From Thermovirga sp. (GTDB lineage Bacteria > Synergistota > Synergistia > Synergistales > Thermovirgaceae), in NCBI RefSeq assembly GCF_017656375.1, contig NZ_JACDOB010000007.1, positions 1-63,949 of the forward strand: a stretch of DNA of 63,949 bases. Reading direction: 5' to 3'. The notes below the pieces were generated by a model, which was not told where the DNA came from, searched no databases, and was given only the letters and a program-made list of their open reading frames with translations. Positions 42,821-51,547 of the stretch are shown in pieces (the first letter of the stretch is position 1; each line of letters opens with the position of its first letter). A program made the translations under genes and the position numbers.

Positions 42821-44293
42821 TTAAAGTTCATCCAGCAATCCTGTCATCTCGTTGAAAGCCTTTATCTTCTCGTCGATAAGCGGCGCCATGCTGTGTATGC
42901 TACCCCAATAGTTTTCCGCGTCGTACCACTGGGCATTAAGCTCATCCAGATCCTTGCCTTGCTGTTCTATCCATGTGTAGTATTTGAGGTTGTGGATGGT
43001 CTTCTTGTCATAATATGTAAGCTCTTTCATCCAGTCCACGGAAAGCCCCATAATGTGTTTTTCAAAATCCACAGCTGCCTGCACCTTAGTATATGGGCCA
43101 AACTCCTCCTCAAGTTCCTTGATTCGGGAGCCATAAAGCTCCATGCTGTCTGTGAAGACCGTCAAAATTATGTCCTTCTCAGTCAGTTCATAGTATTTTG
43201 CCATCTTTATAGCCATAATTACGTTGGCAGCACTGGATATGCCCATCAAATGGAGATTATCAACTACATCTTCAGGCACGCCTTGCTCTTTGAGGAATTC
43301 CTTGCCTATTGGCTCGTTGAAAAGCCTAATCATCGCCATGCTGTCAGCATCGTCTACTGCTATCACCATATCGGTATTTTTGACGTTATGGATCCACGGA
43401 ACGTGTTTGTCTCCTATGCCTTCTATGCGGTGGGCCCCAAAGCCGTTCATCAAAAGGGTAGGGCACTGCAGGGCTTCACCAACTGCGAGCTTGCTTGCAG
43501 GATAAACGTCCTTCATATAATCTCCGCAGCCTAAAGTTCCTGCAGAACCAGACGTCAAAGCCAAGCCGAAAAGTTTATCTTTCGGGCCGGAAATCTGTTC
43601 AACTACTTCCTCCATGGCATGCCCCGTAACTTCGTAGTGCCACAGGTGATTGCCCATTTCCTCAAACTGGTTGAAGACAACCACATTATCCCTGGTACGG
43701 CGGAGTTCCCAGCTTTTATCAAATATCTCTTTGACGTTGCTTTCGCTGCCAGGGGTAGCTATTACTTCTCCTGCGACGCTTTTTAACCACTCAAAACGCT
43801 CTTTGCTCATGCCTTCAGGCAGTATAGCTATAGACTCACACCCTAAAAGCTGGGCATTGTATGCCCCCCCTCTACAGTAGTTCCCTGTGGACGGCCAAAC
43901 GGCTTTCTGTGTCGTAGGGTCAAACTGGCCTGTCACAAGGCGAGGGACCAAGCAGCCGAAGGTAGCTCCCACCTTGTGGGCTCCCGTGGGGAACCATTTA
44001 CCCACCAAAGCTATTATTCTAGCCTTAACACCTGTGAGCTCCGAGGGAAGTTCCATGAAGTTTACTCCATCGTACAGCCCGCCTTTGCTCTTAGGTTCGT
44101 TCTTCCAGGTTATCCTGAAAAGGTTAAGAGGGTTAACATCCCAAAGGCCCACTTCTTTCAGCCTTTCCTTTATTTTTTCAGGAATCTTGTCAGGGTCTTT
44201 CATCTGTTCGAACGTTGGTATGACTATGCCTTTCTCCCTTGCCCTCTCTACCGTACGGCGCAGCTGCTCCTCATTAATAGTCAGATCAATCAA
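42821..44293 (-). CDS. Fold-type-II PLP enzyme of unknown substrate
   Basis: A 490-residue enzyme. The PLP lysine is in PTGAHKVGATFGCL (near 110), the asparagine loop is STGNYCRGGAYNAQLLG (near 140), and the glycine-rich phosphate loop is TSGSAGTLGCGDYMKD (near 245). It is longer than cysteine synthase, threonine dehydratase or diaminopropionate ammonia-lyase and has a C-terminal extension of about 100 residues rich in acidic and aromatic positions. I place the start at TTG 44293 because GGAAGGAG lies 7 bases upstream; the ATG at 44320 has no site. It lies 12 bases or less from glyA and just upstream of dctPQM, so it may process the transported compound. Confidence 0.7.
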   Translation of the reverse strand: MIDLTINEEQLRRTVERAREKGIVIPTFEQMKDPDKIPEKIKERLKEVGLWDVNPLNLFRITWKNEPKSKGGLYDGVNFMELPSELTGVKARIIALVGKWFPTGAHKVGATFGCLVPRLVTGQFDPTTQKAVWPSTGNYCRGGAYNAQLLGCESIAILPEGMSKERFEWLKSVAGEVIATPGSESNVKEIFDKSWELRRTRDNVVVFNQFEEMGNHLWHYEVTGHAMEEVVEQISGPKDKLFGLALTSGSAGTLGCGDYMKDVYPASKLAVGEALQCPTLLMNGFGAHRIEGIGDKHVPWIHNVKNTDMVIAVDDADSMAMIRLFNEPIGKEFLKEQGVPEDVVDNLHLMGISSAANVIMAIKMAKYYELTEKDIILTVFTDSMELYGSRIKELEEEFGPYTKVQAAVDFEKHIMGLSVDWMKELTYYDKKTIHNLKYYTWIEQQGKDLDELNAQWYDAENYWGSIHSMAPLIDEKIKAFNEMTGLLDEL

Positions 44294-44332
44294 CTTGCCC
44301 ACTCCTTCCAAAGAATTCATATTTGCAAAGCT

Positions 44333-45595
44333 TTACAGTTCCCATCCACCGTAAAGCGGGAAGGCCCTGCACAGCTCCAAAACTTCCTCTTTCACTTTCT
44401 TTAAGTTCACCTCATCGTCGGGAGCAGAGGCCACCCTGTCCATAAGATCAGCCAAAACGGCCATCTCACTGGGGCCAAACCCTCGGCTTGTCACCGCTGG
44501 GGTGCCTACCCTTATGCCACTGGTCACGAAGGGGCTGCGAGTCTCAAAGGGTATGGTGTTTTTGTTAACAGTAATCCCTGCTTTGTCCAAAGCTTTTTCA
44601 AAGTCCTTCCCGGTAATGTCTCGATCAGTCAAGTCCAAAAGCATCAGATGATTGTCCGTGCCTCCTGAAACCAACCTGAAACCTTTCTTTGAAAGCGCAT
44701 CGGCAAAAGCTTTGGCGTTCTCTACTATTTTTTTCTGGTACTCCTTAAACTCCGGCTGCAGCGCTTCCTGAAAAGCCACTGCCTTGGCAGCTATGATGTG
44801 CATCAGAGGACCTCCCTGCATGCCAGGGAATATGGTCTTGTCTATGGCTTTGGCATACTCTTCCTTGCACATGACCATTCCGCCTCTTGGGCCTCGCAAC
44901 GTCTTGTGTGTCGTGGTCGTCACAAAGTCGCACCAAGGTATTGGGTCCTTGTGAAGGTCAGCAGCTACTAACCCTGCAATGTGAGCTATGTCAAACATGA
45001 GGTAAGCCCCTACTTTGTCAGCTATCTGGCGGAACTTTTCTGCATCTATCTCCCTGGGATAGGCGCTCGCTCCGCATACTATCATCCTGGGCTTATGCTC
45101 TAAAGCTAAACGCTCCACTTCATCAAAATCGATAGTCTCAGTCTCCCTGGAGACACCGTAAGGGATAACGTTGTAAAGCTGGCCGGAAAAATTGACGGGA
45201 CTGCCGTGAGTAAGATGGCCTCCATGTGAAAGATTCATGGCTAAAATCGTGTCTTTTGGTTTCAATACCGAAAAATAAACGGCCATGTTCGCTTGAGAGC
45301 CTGAATGAGGCTGAACGTTAACGTGGTCACACCCGAAAAGCTCTTTAGCCCTTTCACGGGCAAGCTCTTCTGCCTGGTCCACAAACTCACATCCTCCGTA
45401 ATACCTCTTTGCTGGATAACCTTCTGCGTACTTGTTGGTCAAAACAGAGCCCATTGCAGCCAAAACAGCCGGGGAAACTACGTTTTCGGAAGCTATCAGC
45501 TCTATGCCCTCTCTTTCCCTCCTCAGTTCAGCCTCTATTACAGAGGCTATTGCCGGATCAATCTTCCTCAAATACTCAAAAGACCCCACAAACAT
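44333..45595 (-). CDS. glyA: Serine hydroxymethyltransferase
   Basis: A 420-residue SHMT that interconverts serine and glycine with tetrahydrofolate. It has [19 protein letters not shown] at 34-52, [13 protein letters not shown], and the PLP lysine in [15 protein letters not shown] near 225. ATG 45595 is 8 bases from AAGGGAG; an ATG at 45601 and a GTG at 45604 are also in frame but too close. It follows threonine synthase by 13 bases. Being inside a catabolic array with folD at its end, it may supply or drain one-carbon units, and may also cleave threonine. Confidence 0.95.
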   Translation of the reverse strand: MFVGSFEYLRKIDPAIASVIEAELRREREGIELIASENVVSPAVLAAMGSVLTNKYAEGYPAKRYYGGCEFVDQAEELARERAKELFGCDHVNVQPHSGSQANMAVYFSVLKPKDTILAMNLSHGGHLTHGSPVNFSGQLYNVIPYGVSRETETIDFDEVERLALEHKPRMIVCGASAYPREIDAEKFRQIADKVGAYLMFDIAHIAGLVAADLHKDPIPWCDFVTTTTHKTLRGPRGGMVMCKEEYAKAIDKTIFPGMQGGPLMHIIAAKAVAFQEALQPEFKEYQKKIVENAKAFADALSKKGFRLVSGGTDNHLMLLDLTDRDITGKDFEKALDKAGITVNKNTIPFETRSPFVTSGIRVGTPAVTSRGFGPSEMAVLADLMDRVASAPDDEVNLKKVKEEVLELCRAFPLYGGWEL

Positions 45596-45608
45596 TTCCA
45601 TCACTCCC

Positions 45609-46856
45609 TTATATTACGTTTCTCTCCCTCAAGGCTTGCTCCAAAGATTCAAGGCGAGCCTCAGTAACTATGGGTTGTCCTACCGCCTTACGAGCTCCTT
45701 CTATATCCTTAAGGCCATTGCCGGTTACAATAAGGGCAATCCTAGCATCTTGAGGCAACTTTCCTTCCCGTGCGGCTTTCCGAAAACCAGCAAAGGCCGT
45801 AACACCCGCAGGTTCCCCAAAAACTCCTGTGGCTCTGGCCAACTCAGGTATGGCCGAAAGGATCTCTTCGTCTTTCACTGTCATCATTTCTCCATTGCTC
45901 TGCCTTACTGCATTAAGGGCCTTAGCCCAATTTCTGGGAGCCCCAACGGAAATGCTGTCCGCCACGGTAGATGCCGGGCTAAACTTCACCCTTGAGGAGC
46001 CCTCTCTAAAAGCCTTGTATATCGGGCTTGCCCCTTCTGCCTGAACTCCCACTATATGAGGTACCCGATCGGTCAGCCCTAACTTCACCAAATCGGAAAA
46101 CCCCTTGTACAAACCGCTTATGATGCAGCCATCTCCGACGGATACAAAGACGAAATCCGGCACATTCCAATCCAACTGTTCGGCTATCTCAATAGCACAA
46201 GTCTTTTTCCCTTCAACTAAGTAAGGGTTTATCGCGCAATTACGATTATACCAGCCCCAGCGCTCAATTGCCGCAGTTGCCAAATCAAAAGCTTTTTCAT
46301 AGGTGCCCTTCACCAACACTACATGTGCGCCGTACACCAGAAGTTGAGTGATTTTTGCCACTGGAGCGCTTTCGGGAACAAAGATTATGCTCTTAAGGCC
46401 TGAAACTGCTGCAAAACCAGAAAGGGAGCTTGCTGCGTTACCCGTGGAAGCACATGCAATGGCTTTTCTGCCATAATCCATTGCCTTGGCCACACCGACG
46501 GCACTAGCCCGATCTTTCAGCGACCCTGTGGGATTTCGGCCATCATCTTTCACGTAAACTTCCTTTACGCCATAGGACTCAGCAAGCTTCTTAGATCGGT
46601 AAAGAGGAGTCCAACCCACTGCAAGATGGGGAATACTCTCCTCTTTTTCGATGGGCAAAACTGCCTTGTATCTCCAAAGGGAGAAATCGCCGTTTTTTCT
46701 TAGGCTTTCTTTTGTCATCTCCTTTGCTGCCTTTTCGTAATCGTATAGAACGTGAAAGGTTCCATCCAAACCACAGTCAGGACATGTGTATAGGTTTTCT
46801 TCAGGCTTATACTCCTTTCCACAAATGGCACATTTAAGTAATTGGGGTTTTGCCAC
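45609..46856 (-). CDS. thrC: Threonine synthase or threonine-synthase-like PLP lyase
   Basis: A 415-residue fold-type-II enzyme with an N-terminal zinc-ribbon (CAICG and CPDCG, residues 9-31). The PLP lysine is in [18 protein letters not shown] near 107, followed by [17 protein letters not shown] and [16 protein letters not shown]. This layout matches ThrC, which turns O-phosphohomoserine into threonine. No homoserine kinase or dehydrogenase is nearby, and its partners are M20 hydrolases and SHMT, so a related lyase activity is possible. GTG 46856 has GAGGTG 7 bases upstream and starts one base after the M20 stop. Confidence 0.85.
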   Translation of the reverse strand: MAKPQLLKCAICGKEYKPEENLYTCPDCGLDGTFHVLYDYEKAAKEMTKESLRKNGDFSLWRYKAVLPIEKEESIPHLAVGWTPLYRSKKLAESYGVKEVYVKDDGRNPTGSLKDRASAVGVAKAMDYGRKAIACASTGNAASSLSGFAAVSGLKSIIFVPESAPVAKITQLLVYGAHVVLVKGTYEKAFDLATAAIERWGWYNRNCAINPYLVEGKKTCAIEIAEQLDWNVPDFVFVSVGDGCIISGLYKGFSDLVKLGLTDRVPHIVGVQAEGASPIYKAFREGSSRVKFSPASTVADSISVGAPRNWAKALNAVRQSNGEMMTVKDEEILSAIPELARATGVFGEPAGVTAFAGFRKAAREGKLPQDARIALIVTGNGLKDIEGARKAVGQPIVTEARLESLEQALRERNVI

Positions 46857-46857
46857 T

Positions 46858-48060
46858 TTATTTCACCTCTTTTGCGAGAAAAGCCCCGCGAGTTATGCCA
46901 AAATATCCTTCGCAGGCTTTTTGTAGATGATCTATCTCTATGTACTCGTCATCCACGTGGGCAAGCCTCTCCAAAGACCCTCCGAACCCAACGGTAGGTA
47001 GGCCTGCCTTTCCGGCGTAATAACTCCCATTGGTGCAGAAATAGTAGTGGGAAATCTCTGGCTCTTGCCCTACCGAACGAAGCCCCTGCAGTGCTGCAGC
47101 TACGAAGGGGTGGTCTTCCGGGAAAATCCAGCCAGGGGCAAATCTCTCAGCTATTATGGGCTCGCCTGTATAACACTTATCCTCCCCTACAGCCAGACTT
47201 ACCTTGTATCTAAACTGGGGATCCAGCCTTTCGATCTTCGAAAGAAGCTCCTCCAGCTGCCCAAGAACCTCATCTTTGCCCTCACCTTCAAGCAGCCTCC
47301 TATCGAAAGTGCACCTGCATCGGTCAGGCACAACGCTGGCTCCCGGGTAGGGGTGAGAAATGATGTCTGTAACCTCCAGAATTCCCTCTCCCAATATAGG
47401 ATGTTTTTTAGGTGTAAATCCTTCTTCTATGGCAAGAAGGGCTCTATTCATCTTCTTTATGGCGTTTATGCCAACAGAGGGATTGGACGAATGGGCGTTT
47501 TTCCCATAGGTTTCCAAGACCACCTCCGCTCTGCCCCTTTGGCCTCGTTTCAGGGTAAGTCCTGAAGGTTCACCTATCACTACACAGTCCGGTTGAGTAA
47601 TTTTGGCTATTTCTTCTGACGCCACACCCTCGAAGCATTCCTCGTGCACACAACCAGCAACAGTTATCTCACCATCCAGCTCTCCTGAAAGATCTTCCTT
47701 CACGAAGGCCGCGGCCAGAACCATAGCTGAAAGGTTTCCCTTCATATCCGTCGTGCCTCTTCCATAAATCTTTCCATCTCTTATTTCAGCCCCAAAGGGA
47801 TCTACGGTCCACTTCGAGATATCCGAAATGCCCACATGATCCATGTGGCCCTCAAACAGTATCTTCCTTCCACCTCTGCCCAACACAATAGTTCCCATCA
47901 CGTTCCCATACCTGTCGAACTCCACCTTGTCGTAGCCAAGAGCCTTCATCTCTTCGGCAAGGCGTTGTGCAACATCTTTCTCCTGCCCCGAAAGGCTTGG
48001 GATACGAATCAAATCCTGACAAAACTTAACTAGCCTTTCCTTTCTCTTCTCTGTAAGCAA
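46858..48060 (-). CDS. YgeY-like M20 metallohydrolase (paralogue A)
   Basis: A 400-residue M20 protein with FEGHMDHVGISD, GRGTTDMKGNLSAMV and VHEECFEGVASEEI as zinc-site motifs and RGQRGRAEVVLE in the lid region. It hydrolyses an amide, N-acyl or carbamoyl bond; the substrate is unknown. A TTG at 48060 is preferred because GGGGGG lies about 9 bases upstream; the TTG at 48069 abuts that site. It is about as long as, and collinear with, the next gene upstream, a clear tandem duplication. Confidence 0.8.
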   Translation of the reverse strand: MLTEKRKERLVKFCQDLIRIPSLSGQEKDVAQRLAEEMKALGYDKVEFDRYGNVMGTIVLGRGGRKILFEGHMDHVGISDISKWTVDPFGAEIRDGKIYGRGTTDMKGNLSAMVLAAAFVKEDLSGELDGEITVAGCVHEECFEGVASEEIAKITQPDCVVIGEPSGLTLKRGQRGRAEVVLETYGKNAHSSNPSVGINAIKKMNRALLAIEEGFTPKKHPILGEGILEVTDIISHPYPGASVVPDRCRCTFDRRLLEGEGKDEVLGQLEELLSKIERLDPQFRYKVSLAVGEDKCYTGEPIIAERFAPGWIFPEDHPFVAAALQGLRSVGQEPEISHYYFCTNGSYYAGKAGLPTVGFGGSLERLAHVDDEYIEIDHLQKACEGYFGITRGAFLAKEVK

Positions 48061-48101
48061 ATTAAACAACCCCCCGTCATCTTCCTATTCAACCCAAAAA
48101 T

Positions 48102-49298
48102 CTAATTTCTTGAGGAAAGCACTTGTGCAGCAATACCATAGTACCCGCTGCAACCCATGCATATCTCCTCTACTTCTATGTATTCATCACTTACGTGAGC
48201 CAAACTCTCCTTCGACGGGCCAAATGCCACCGTGGGAATGCCTGCAACACCACCGTAATAGCAGCCATTGGTTCCAAACCCCGCCCCATCAGCCAAACGG
48301 GGCTTCAGATTCAACCTTGCCAAGCCCTCCAGGCAGCTTCTTACAAAGGGGTGGTCTTCTGGCAAAAGCCAAGCAGGCGCGAAATGCTCGCCAGATATAG
48401 TAGCCCCGGTATAACACTGATATTCTGAAGAAGAGATCCAAGCCCTAGCGTTCAAAAAGGGAATCCTCTTCGAAGCCTCATCCAGAAGGTTCTCTATCTG
48501 CGAAAGAACATCCGCACGGGTTTCCCCCGGCAGAAGCCGTCTATCGAAAGTGGCCCTACAGGAATCAGGGATAATGCCTGTTGCGTTTTCGGGATAGGAA
48601 ATCAAACTCGTAAGTTCAAGTATCCCTTCTCCAAGGAAGGAGTCCCTGGCGGGTTTGAAAGTATCCGTAATGAAATTGACAAGCCGCGCCATGAGCGCCG
48701 CAGCGTTGACACCGTAGCCTGGGCGAGCTGAGTGGGCTTGTTTTCCCGTAACTTCCATGACTATTTCCGCCCTGCCTCGCTGCCCTCTTTCTATAGCAAG
48801 ATCTGAAGCCTCACCAGTCACTACAAAGTCAGGCTGGTATTTTTCTGCCACCAGCATGGAAGAAACTCCCTCAAATTTCTCCTGGCAAACTGTAGCAGAG
48901 ACAACTAGCCTTCCACACAGCTCTTTAAAAAGATCTTCCTTCAGAAAAGAAGCAGCACATATCATGGCTGCCAAAGCACCTTTCTGGTCTGTGGCTCCCC
49001 GCCCATAAATCTTTCCGTCTTCTATGAATCCTCCGAATGGATAGTGGTGCCACTGAAAGGGGTTACCTACATCAACATGGTCTAACTGGGCCTCGAAAAG
49101 AAGACATGGCCCCTTGCCAAAATCCATAGTGCCTATTACACTGCCGTAATAATCTATCTGGACGTCATCGAAACCCAAGGAGAGCATGGTGTCTCTAACG
49201 AAGGCCGCAAGAAGGCGCTCCCGCCCTGAGAGGCTCGGGATGCGAACCAAATTACTACAAAGCTTTACCAGCTCTTCTTTTCGGCCTGAGGTTAACAT
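48102..49298 (-). CDS. YgeY-like M20 metallohydrolase (paralogue B)
   Basis: A 398-residue paralogue of its downstream neighbour: LVRIPSLSGRERLLA, FEAQLDHVDVGN, GRGATDQKGALAAMI, VCQEKFEGVSSML and RGQRGRAEIVMEVTG. In the first metal motif the usual GHxD is AQLDH, so one histidine ligand (FEGHMDH in paralogue A) is replaced by glutamine, which may alter or abolish activity. ATG 49298 has AGGAGA upstream. It is the first gene of the long minus-strand array and faces the LysR gene. Confidence 0.8.
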   Translation of the reverse strand: MLTSGRKEELVKLCSNLVRIPSLSGRERLLAAFVRDTMLSLGFDDVQIDYYGSVIGTMDFGKGPCLLFEAQLDHVDVGNPFQWHHYPFGGFIEDGKIYGRGATDQKGALAAMICAASFLKEDLFKELCGRLVVSATVCQEKFEGVSSMLVAEKYQPDFVVTGEASDLAIERGQRGRAEIVMEVTGKQAHSARPGYGVNAAALMARLVNFITDTFKPARDSFLGEGILELTSLISYPENATGIIPDSCRATFDRRLLPGETRADVLSQIENLLDEASKRIPFLNARAWISSSEYQCYTGATISGEHFAPAWLLPEDHPFVRSCLEGLARLNLKPRLADGAGFGTNGCYYGGVAGIPTVAFGPSKESLAHVSDEYIEVEEICMGCSGYYGIAAQVLSSRN

Positions 49299-49337
49299 GG
49301 TCAGTTCTCCTGACTTTTAGATAAATTACCTAATTGA

Positions 49338-49365
49338 AGTGTAGCCGATTATCTATTAATATCAA
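49338..49365 (-). promoter_or_regulatory. Candidate promoter for the M20-thrC-glyA array
   Basis: On the minus strand TTGATA (49360-49365), 16 bases, TACACT (49338-49343), about 40 bases before the first M20 start. The LysR-type box at 49376-49392 is centred roughly 50 bases upstream of the expected transcription start, a usual place for LysR activation. Confidence 0.45.
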
Positions 49366-49375
49366 TGCATAAAAC

Positions 49376-49392
49376 CTTATCAGAACGATAAG
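49376..49392. promoter_or_regulatory. LysR-type operator (T-N11-A box)
   Basis: CTTATC AGAAC GATAAG is a perfect 6-base inverted repeat with a 5-base centre and contains the TTATC-N5-GATAA form of the LysR T-N11-A box. It lies in the divergent region between the lysR-type gene and the M20 gene. Confidence 0.65.
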
Positions 49393-49512
49393 ATTTTCTT
49401 ATGGTTATTTTGCTAGTCCAAAAAACAGCTAAAAGGACGCTTTATTTACTTTGAGAATAAACTGGGAAGGCTTTGAGAAAATACGCAAAACGCAGGATAG
49501 AGGGGGTACCAA

Positions 49513-50409
49513 GTGATTACTCTTTTTCAGATACAGACCTTCTGTGAGGTAGTGGAAAACGGGACTTTCAGGGCGGCAGCAGACAAGCTGTATATATCAC
49601 AACCTTCGGTAAGCCAGCATATAGCCAACTTGGAAAAACACCTCAGTGTAAGGCTCTTCGATCGCAAGAAGAAAAAAGTCCGTCTGACACCTGAAGGGCG
49701 CATTTTTTACACTACGGCCAAGGAAGTCCTCAAACAGTTGGATGAAGTTAAAAATCGGATCAATGAGCTCAGGTCGCTAGAGGCAGGGACTTTAAAAATT
49801 GGTTGCAGCACTTACGTGGACTCTCTGCTTTTATCTAACATTCTCCCTGAATTCGCCGTCCGATATCCAGGAGTAAGCATAAGTACAATAATGGGCAATA
49901 ATCGAGAGCTTGTGAAGCTGCTGCAATCTTCTGAAATAGAACTTTTGTTAATCGAAAGAACTCGGGATTTTTTGCCTCAAAACGAGATGTCCAGCAAGGT
50001 AATTGCCACAGAGAAATTGGCCTTCGTGGCATCTCACGAAATAGCTCACTCCAAAGATTTACTATTTCCGAAGGACCTGGAAAATTATCCATTTATAGGC
50101 TGGCACCAATCGTCGTGCCTATCCTCTTACCTTTCAGATTTTGAGGTGCAAAACCAGCTTCATCTTAAGCACAAAATAATCGTTTCAAGTATAGAAACTG
50201 CACGAGAGCTAGCCATAAAGGGGCTTGGAGTAGCACTTCTTAATCTTCGCACCGTGCAGGAAGACATAAGAAATGGTTCCCTCTGCAAGCTAGAAGTAAA
50301 ATGCTCCTATCCTCTGGAATTGGACATATTAGCCCTGTTCCATCAAACCCAGGGCTTGACCTATGCTGGTTGGGAAATGCTGAAGTTTCTGGAAGAAAAA
50401 TTAATTTAA
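49513..50409 (+). CDS. LysR-family transcriptional regulator
   Basis: A 298-residue regulator. The N-terminal winged helix (1-62) reads FCEVVENGTFRAAADKLYISQPSVSQHIANLEKHL, and the C-terminal periplasmic-binding-like effector domain starts near 88 (GTLKIGCSTYVDSLLL). GTG 49513 has AGGGGG upstream. It is divergent from the M20-thrC-glyA array and shares a 214-base control region with a T-N11-A box. It most likely activates that array, and possibly the whole block down to folD. Confidence 0.9.
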   Translation: MITLFQIQTFCEVVENGTFRAAADKLYISQPSVSQHIANLEKHLSVRLFDRKKKKVRLTPEGRIFYTTAKEVLKQLDEVKNRINELRSLEAGTLKIGCSTYVDSLLLSNILPEFAVRYPGVSISTIMGNNRELVKLLQSSEIELLLIERTRDFLPQNEMSSKVIATEKLAFVASHEIAHSKDLLFPKDLENYPFIGWHQSSCLSSYLSDFEVQNQLHLKHKIIVSSIETARELAIKGLGVALLNLRTVQEDIRNGSLCKLEVKCSYPLELDILALFHQTQGLTYAGWEMLKFLEEKLI

Positions 50410-50536
50410 GATAGCCTGTCAGGATATCTTGGGGCAACATTTTCTCGGTCCACTTACAGGGTGACAATATCACTGTCCGGTAACAACCTCCAAGATACCA
50501 AGTTGTCTTAGTAACTTTAGTATGTTATCCTCTTGG

Positions 50537-50660
50537 TGCCTCCGAGCTGAAGCTCCTAAAGGCACTAGCCTATGGAGCCCAGCCGAAGGGTATTCCTGGA
50601 AACAGGAGTGCCTCCCGTGTTTGGAAAGGGGGATAGGCATGTTCATGCGGGATGCCTCCT
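50537..50660 (+). ncRNA. Molybdenum/tungsten cofactor (Moco/Tuco-type) riboswitch
   Basis: The leader of tupABC folds into recognisable helices: GTGCC/GGCAC enclosing GAGCT-GA-AGCTC (50538-50564), GCCTAT (50569-50574) pairing with ATAGGC (50633-50638), and an inner CCTG-GAAA-CAGG hairpin. It has the segments GCCGAAGG and GCCTCCCG that I recall from Moco RNAs. Downstream, CCTCCT (near 50655) can pair with the tupA ribosome site AGGAGG, a plausible switch that hides the start. A tungstate importer behind it supports sensing of tungsten or molybdenum cofactor. The Tuco subtype lacks one Moco helix; I cannot settle which this is by eye. Confidence 0.75.
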
Positions 50661-50692
50661 GGAGGGAAAAACTTGAATAAGGAGGAATGAAC

Positions 50693-51520
50693 ATGCGCAA
50701 AACGCTAGTTTTTTTGGCAAGCATTGCCCTGCTTCTAACGCTATCCTTACCCAGTACAGCCGCCTCCCAGTATCTAATGATGGCTACGACAACAAGCACC
50801 GATAATACTGGCCTTTTAAACGTCATTGCCCCGGCCTTCGAAAAAACCACAAAAATTGAGCTGCGGTGGACTGCAGTGGGCACAGGGAAAGCCCTGGAGC
50901 TAGGAAAAAACTGTGACGTGGATGTTTTGTTAGTTCACGCACCAGACAAAGAGAAAAAATTCATAGAAGAGGGATATGGGATCAACCGTAGGGAAGTAAT
51001 GTACAACGACTTTGTCATAATAGGCCCTCGCACAGACCCTGCAGGCATTAAGGGTTTAAAGGCAATTGATGCCCTGAAGCGGATCAAATCGAAGAAAGCT
51101 CCTTTCGTCAGCAGGGGCGACAACTCAGGAACTCATTCGATGGAATTGGAGCTCTGGAAAAAAGCTAACATTACAAACATAGACAAAGAAGAATGGTACA
51201 TACAGACAGGCCAAGGAATGCTAAACACTATAAACATAGCAGCTGAAAGGGATGGCTACACGCTAACGGATAGGGGAACATTCATCAAATATGAAGCAAA
51301 TCATAACGGCAATCCTCCTCTTGTAATACTGGTGGAAGGAGACCAGCTTTTATTCAATCAATACAGCGTGATAGCCATAAACCCAAAACGCTGCCCTAAG
51401 GTAAAATATGACTTGGCACTAAAGTTCATTGAGTGGATAACCTCAGATGAAGGGCAAAAATTAATAGCCGACTTCCGCCTTATGGGAAAGCAGCTTTTCG
51501 TGCCAAATGCTGCCAGGTAA
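50693..51520 (+). CDS. tupA: Tungstate ABC transporter substrate-binding protein
   Basis: A 275-residue exported receptor with a signal peptide ending near STAASQY. The mature N-terminus MMATTTSTDNTGLLNVIAPAF is the TupA hallmark, its Thr/Ser residues forming the oxyanion site. VSRGDNSGTHSMELELWKKA near 140 is also conserved. The start is ATG 50693, 7 bases after GGAGG; ATG 50687 is too close. It is controlled by the riboswitch upstream. Tungsten would serve aldehyde:ferredoxin oxidoreductases or formate dehydrogenase, enzymes expected in an amino-acid-fermenting anaerobe. Confidence 0.92.
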   Translation: MRKTLVFLASIALLLTLSLPSTAASQYLMMATTTSTDNTGLLNVIAPAFEKTTKIELRWTAVGTGKALELGKNCDVDVLLVHAPDKEKKFIEEGYGINRREVMYNDFVIIGPRTDPAGIKGLKAIDALKRIKSKKAPFVSRGDNSGTHSMELELWKKANITNIDKEEWYIQTGQGMLNTINIAAERDGYTLTDRGTFIKYEANHNGNPPLVILVEGDQLLFNQYSVIAINPKRCPKVKYDLALKFIEWITSDEGQKLIADFRLMGKQLFVPNAAR

Positions 51521-51547
51521 CAAAAACGTTTAAGGAGAGGGCCTAAA

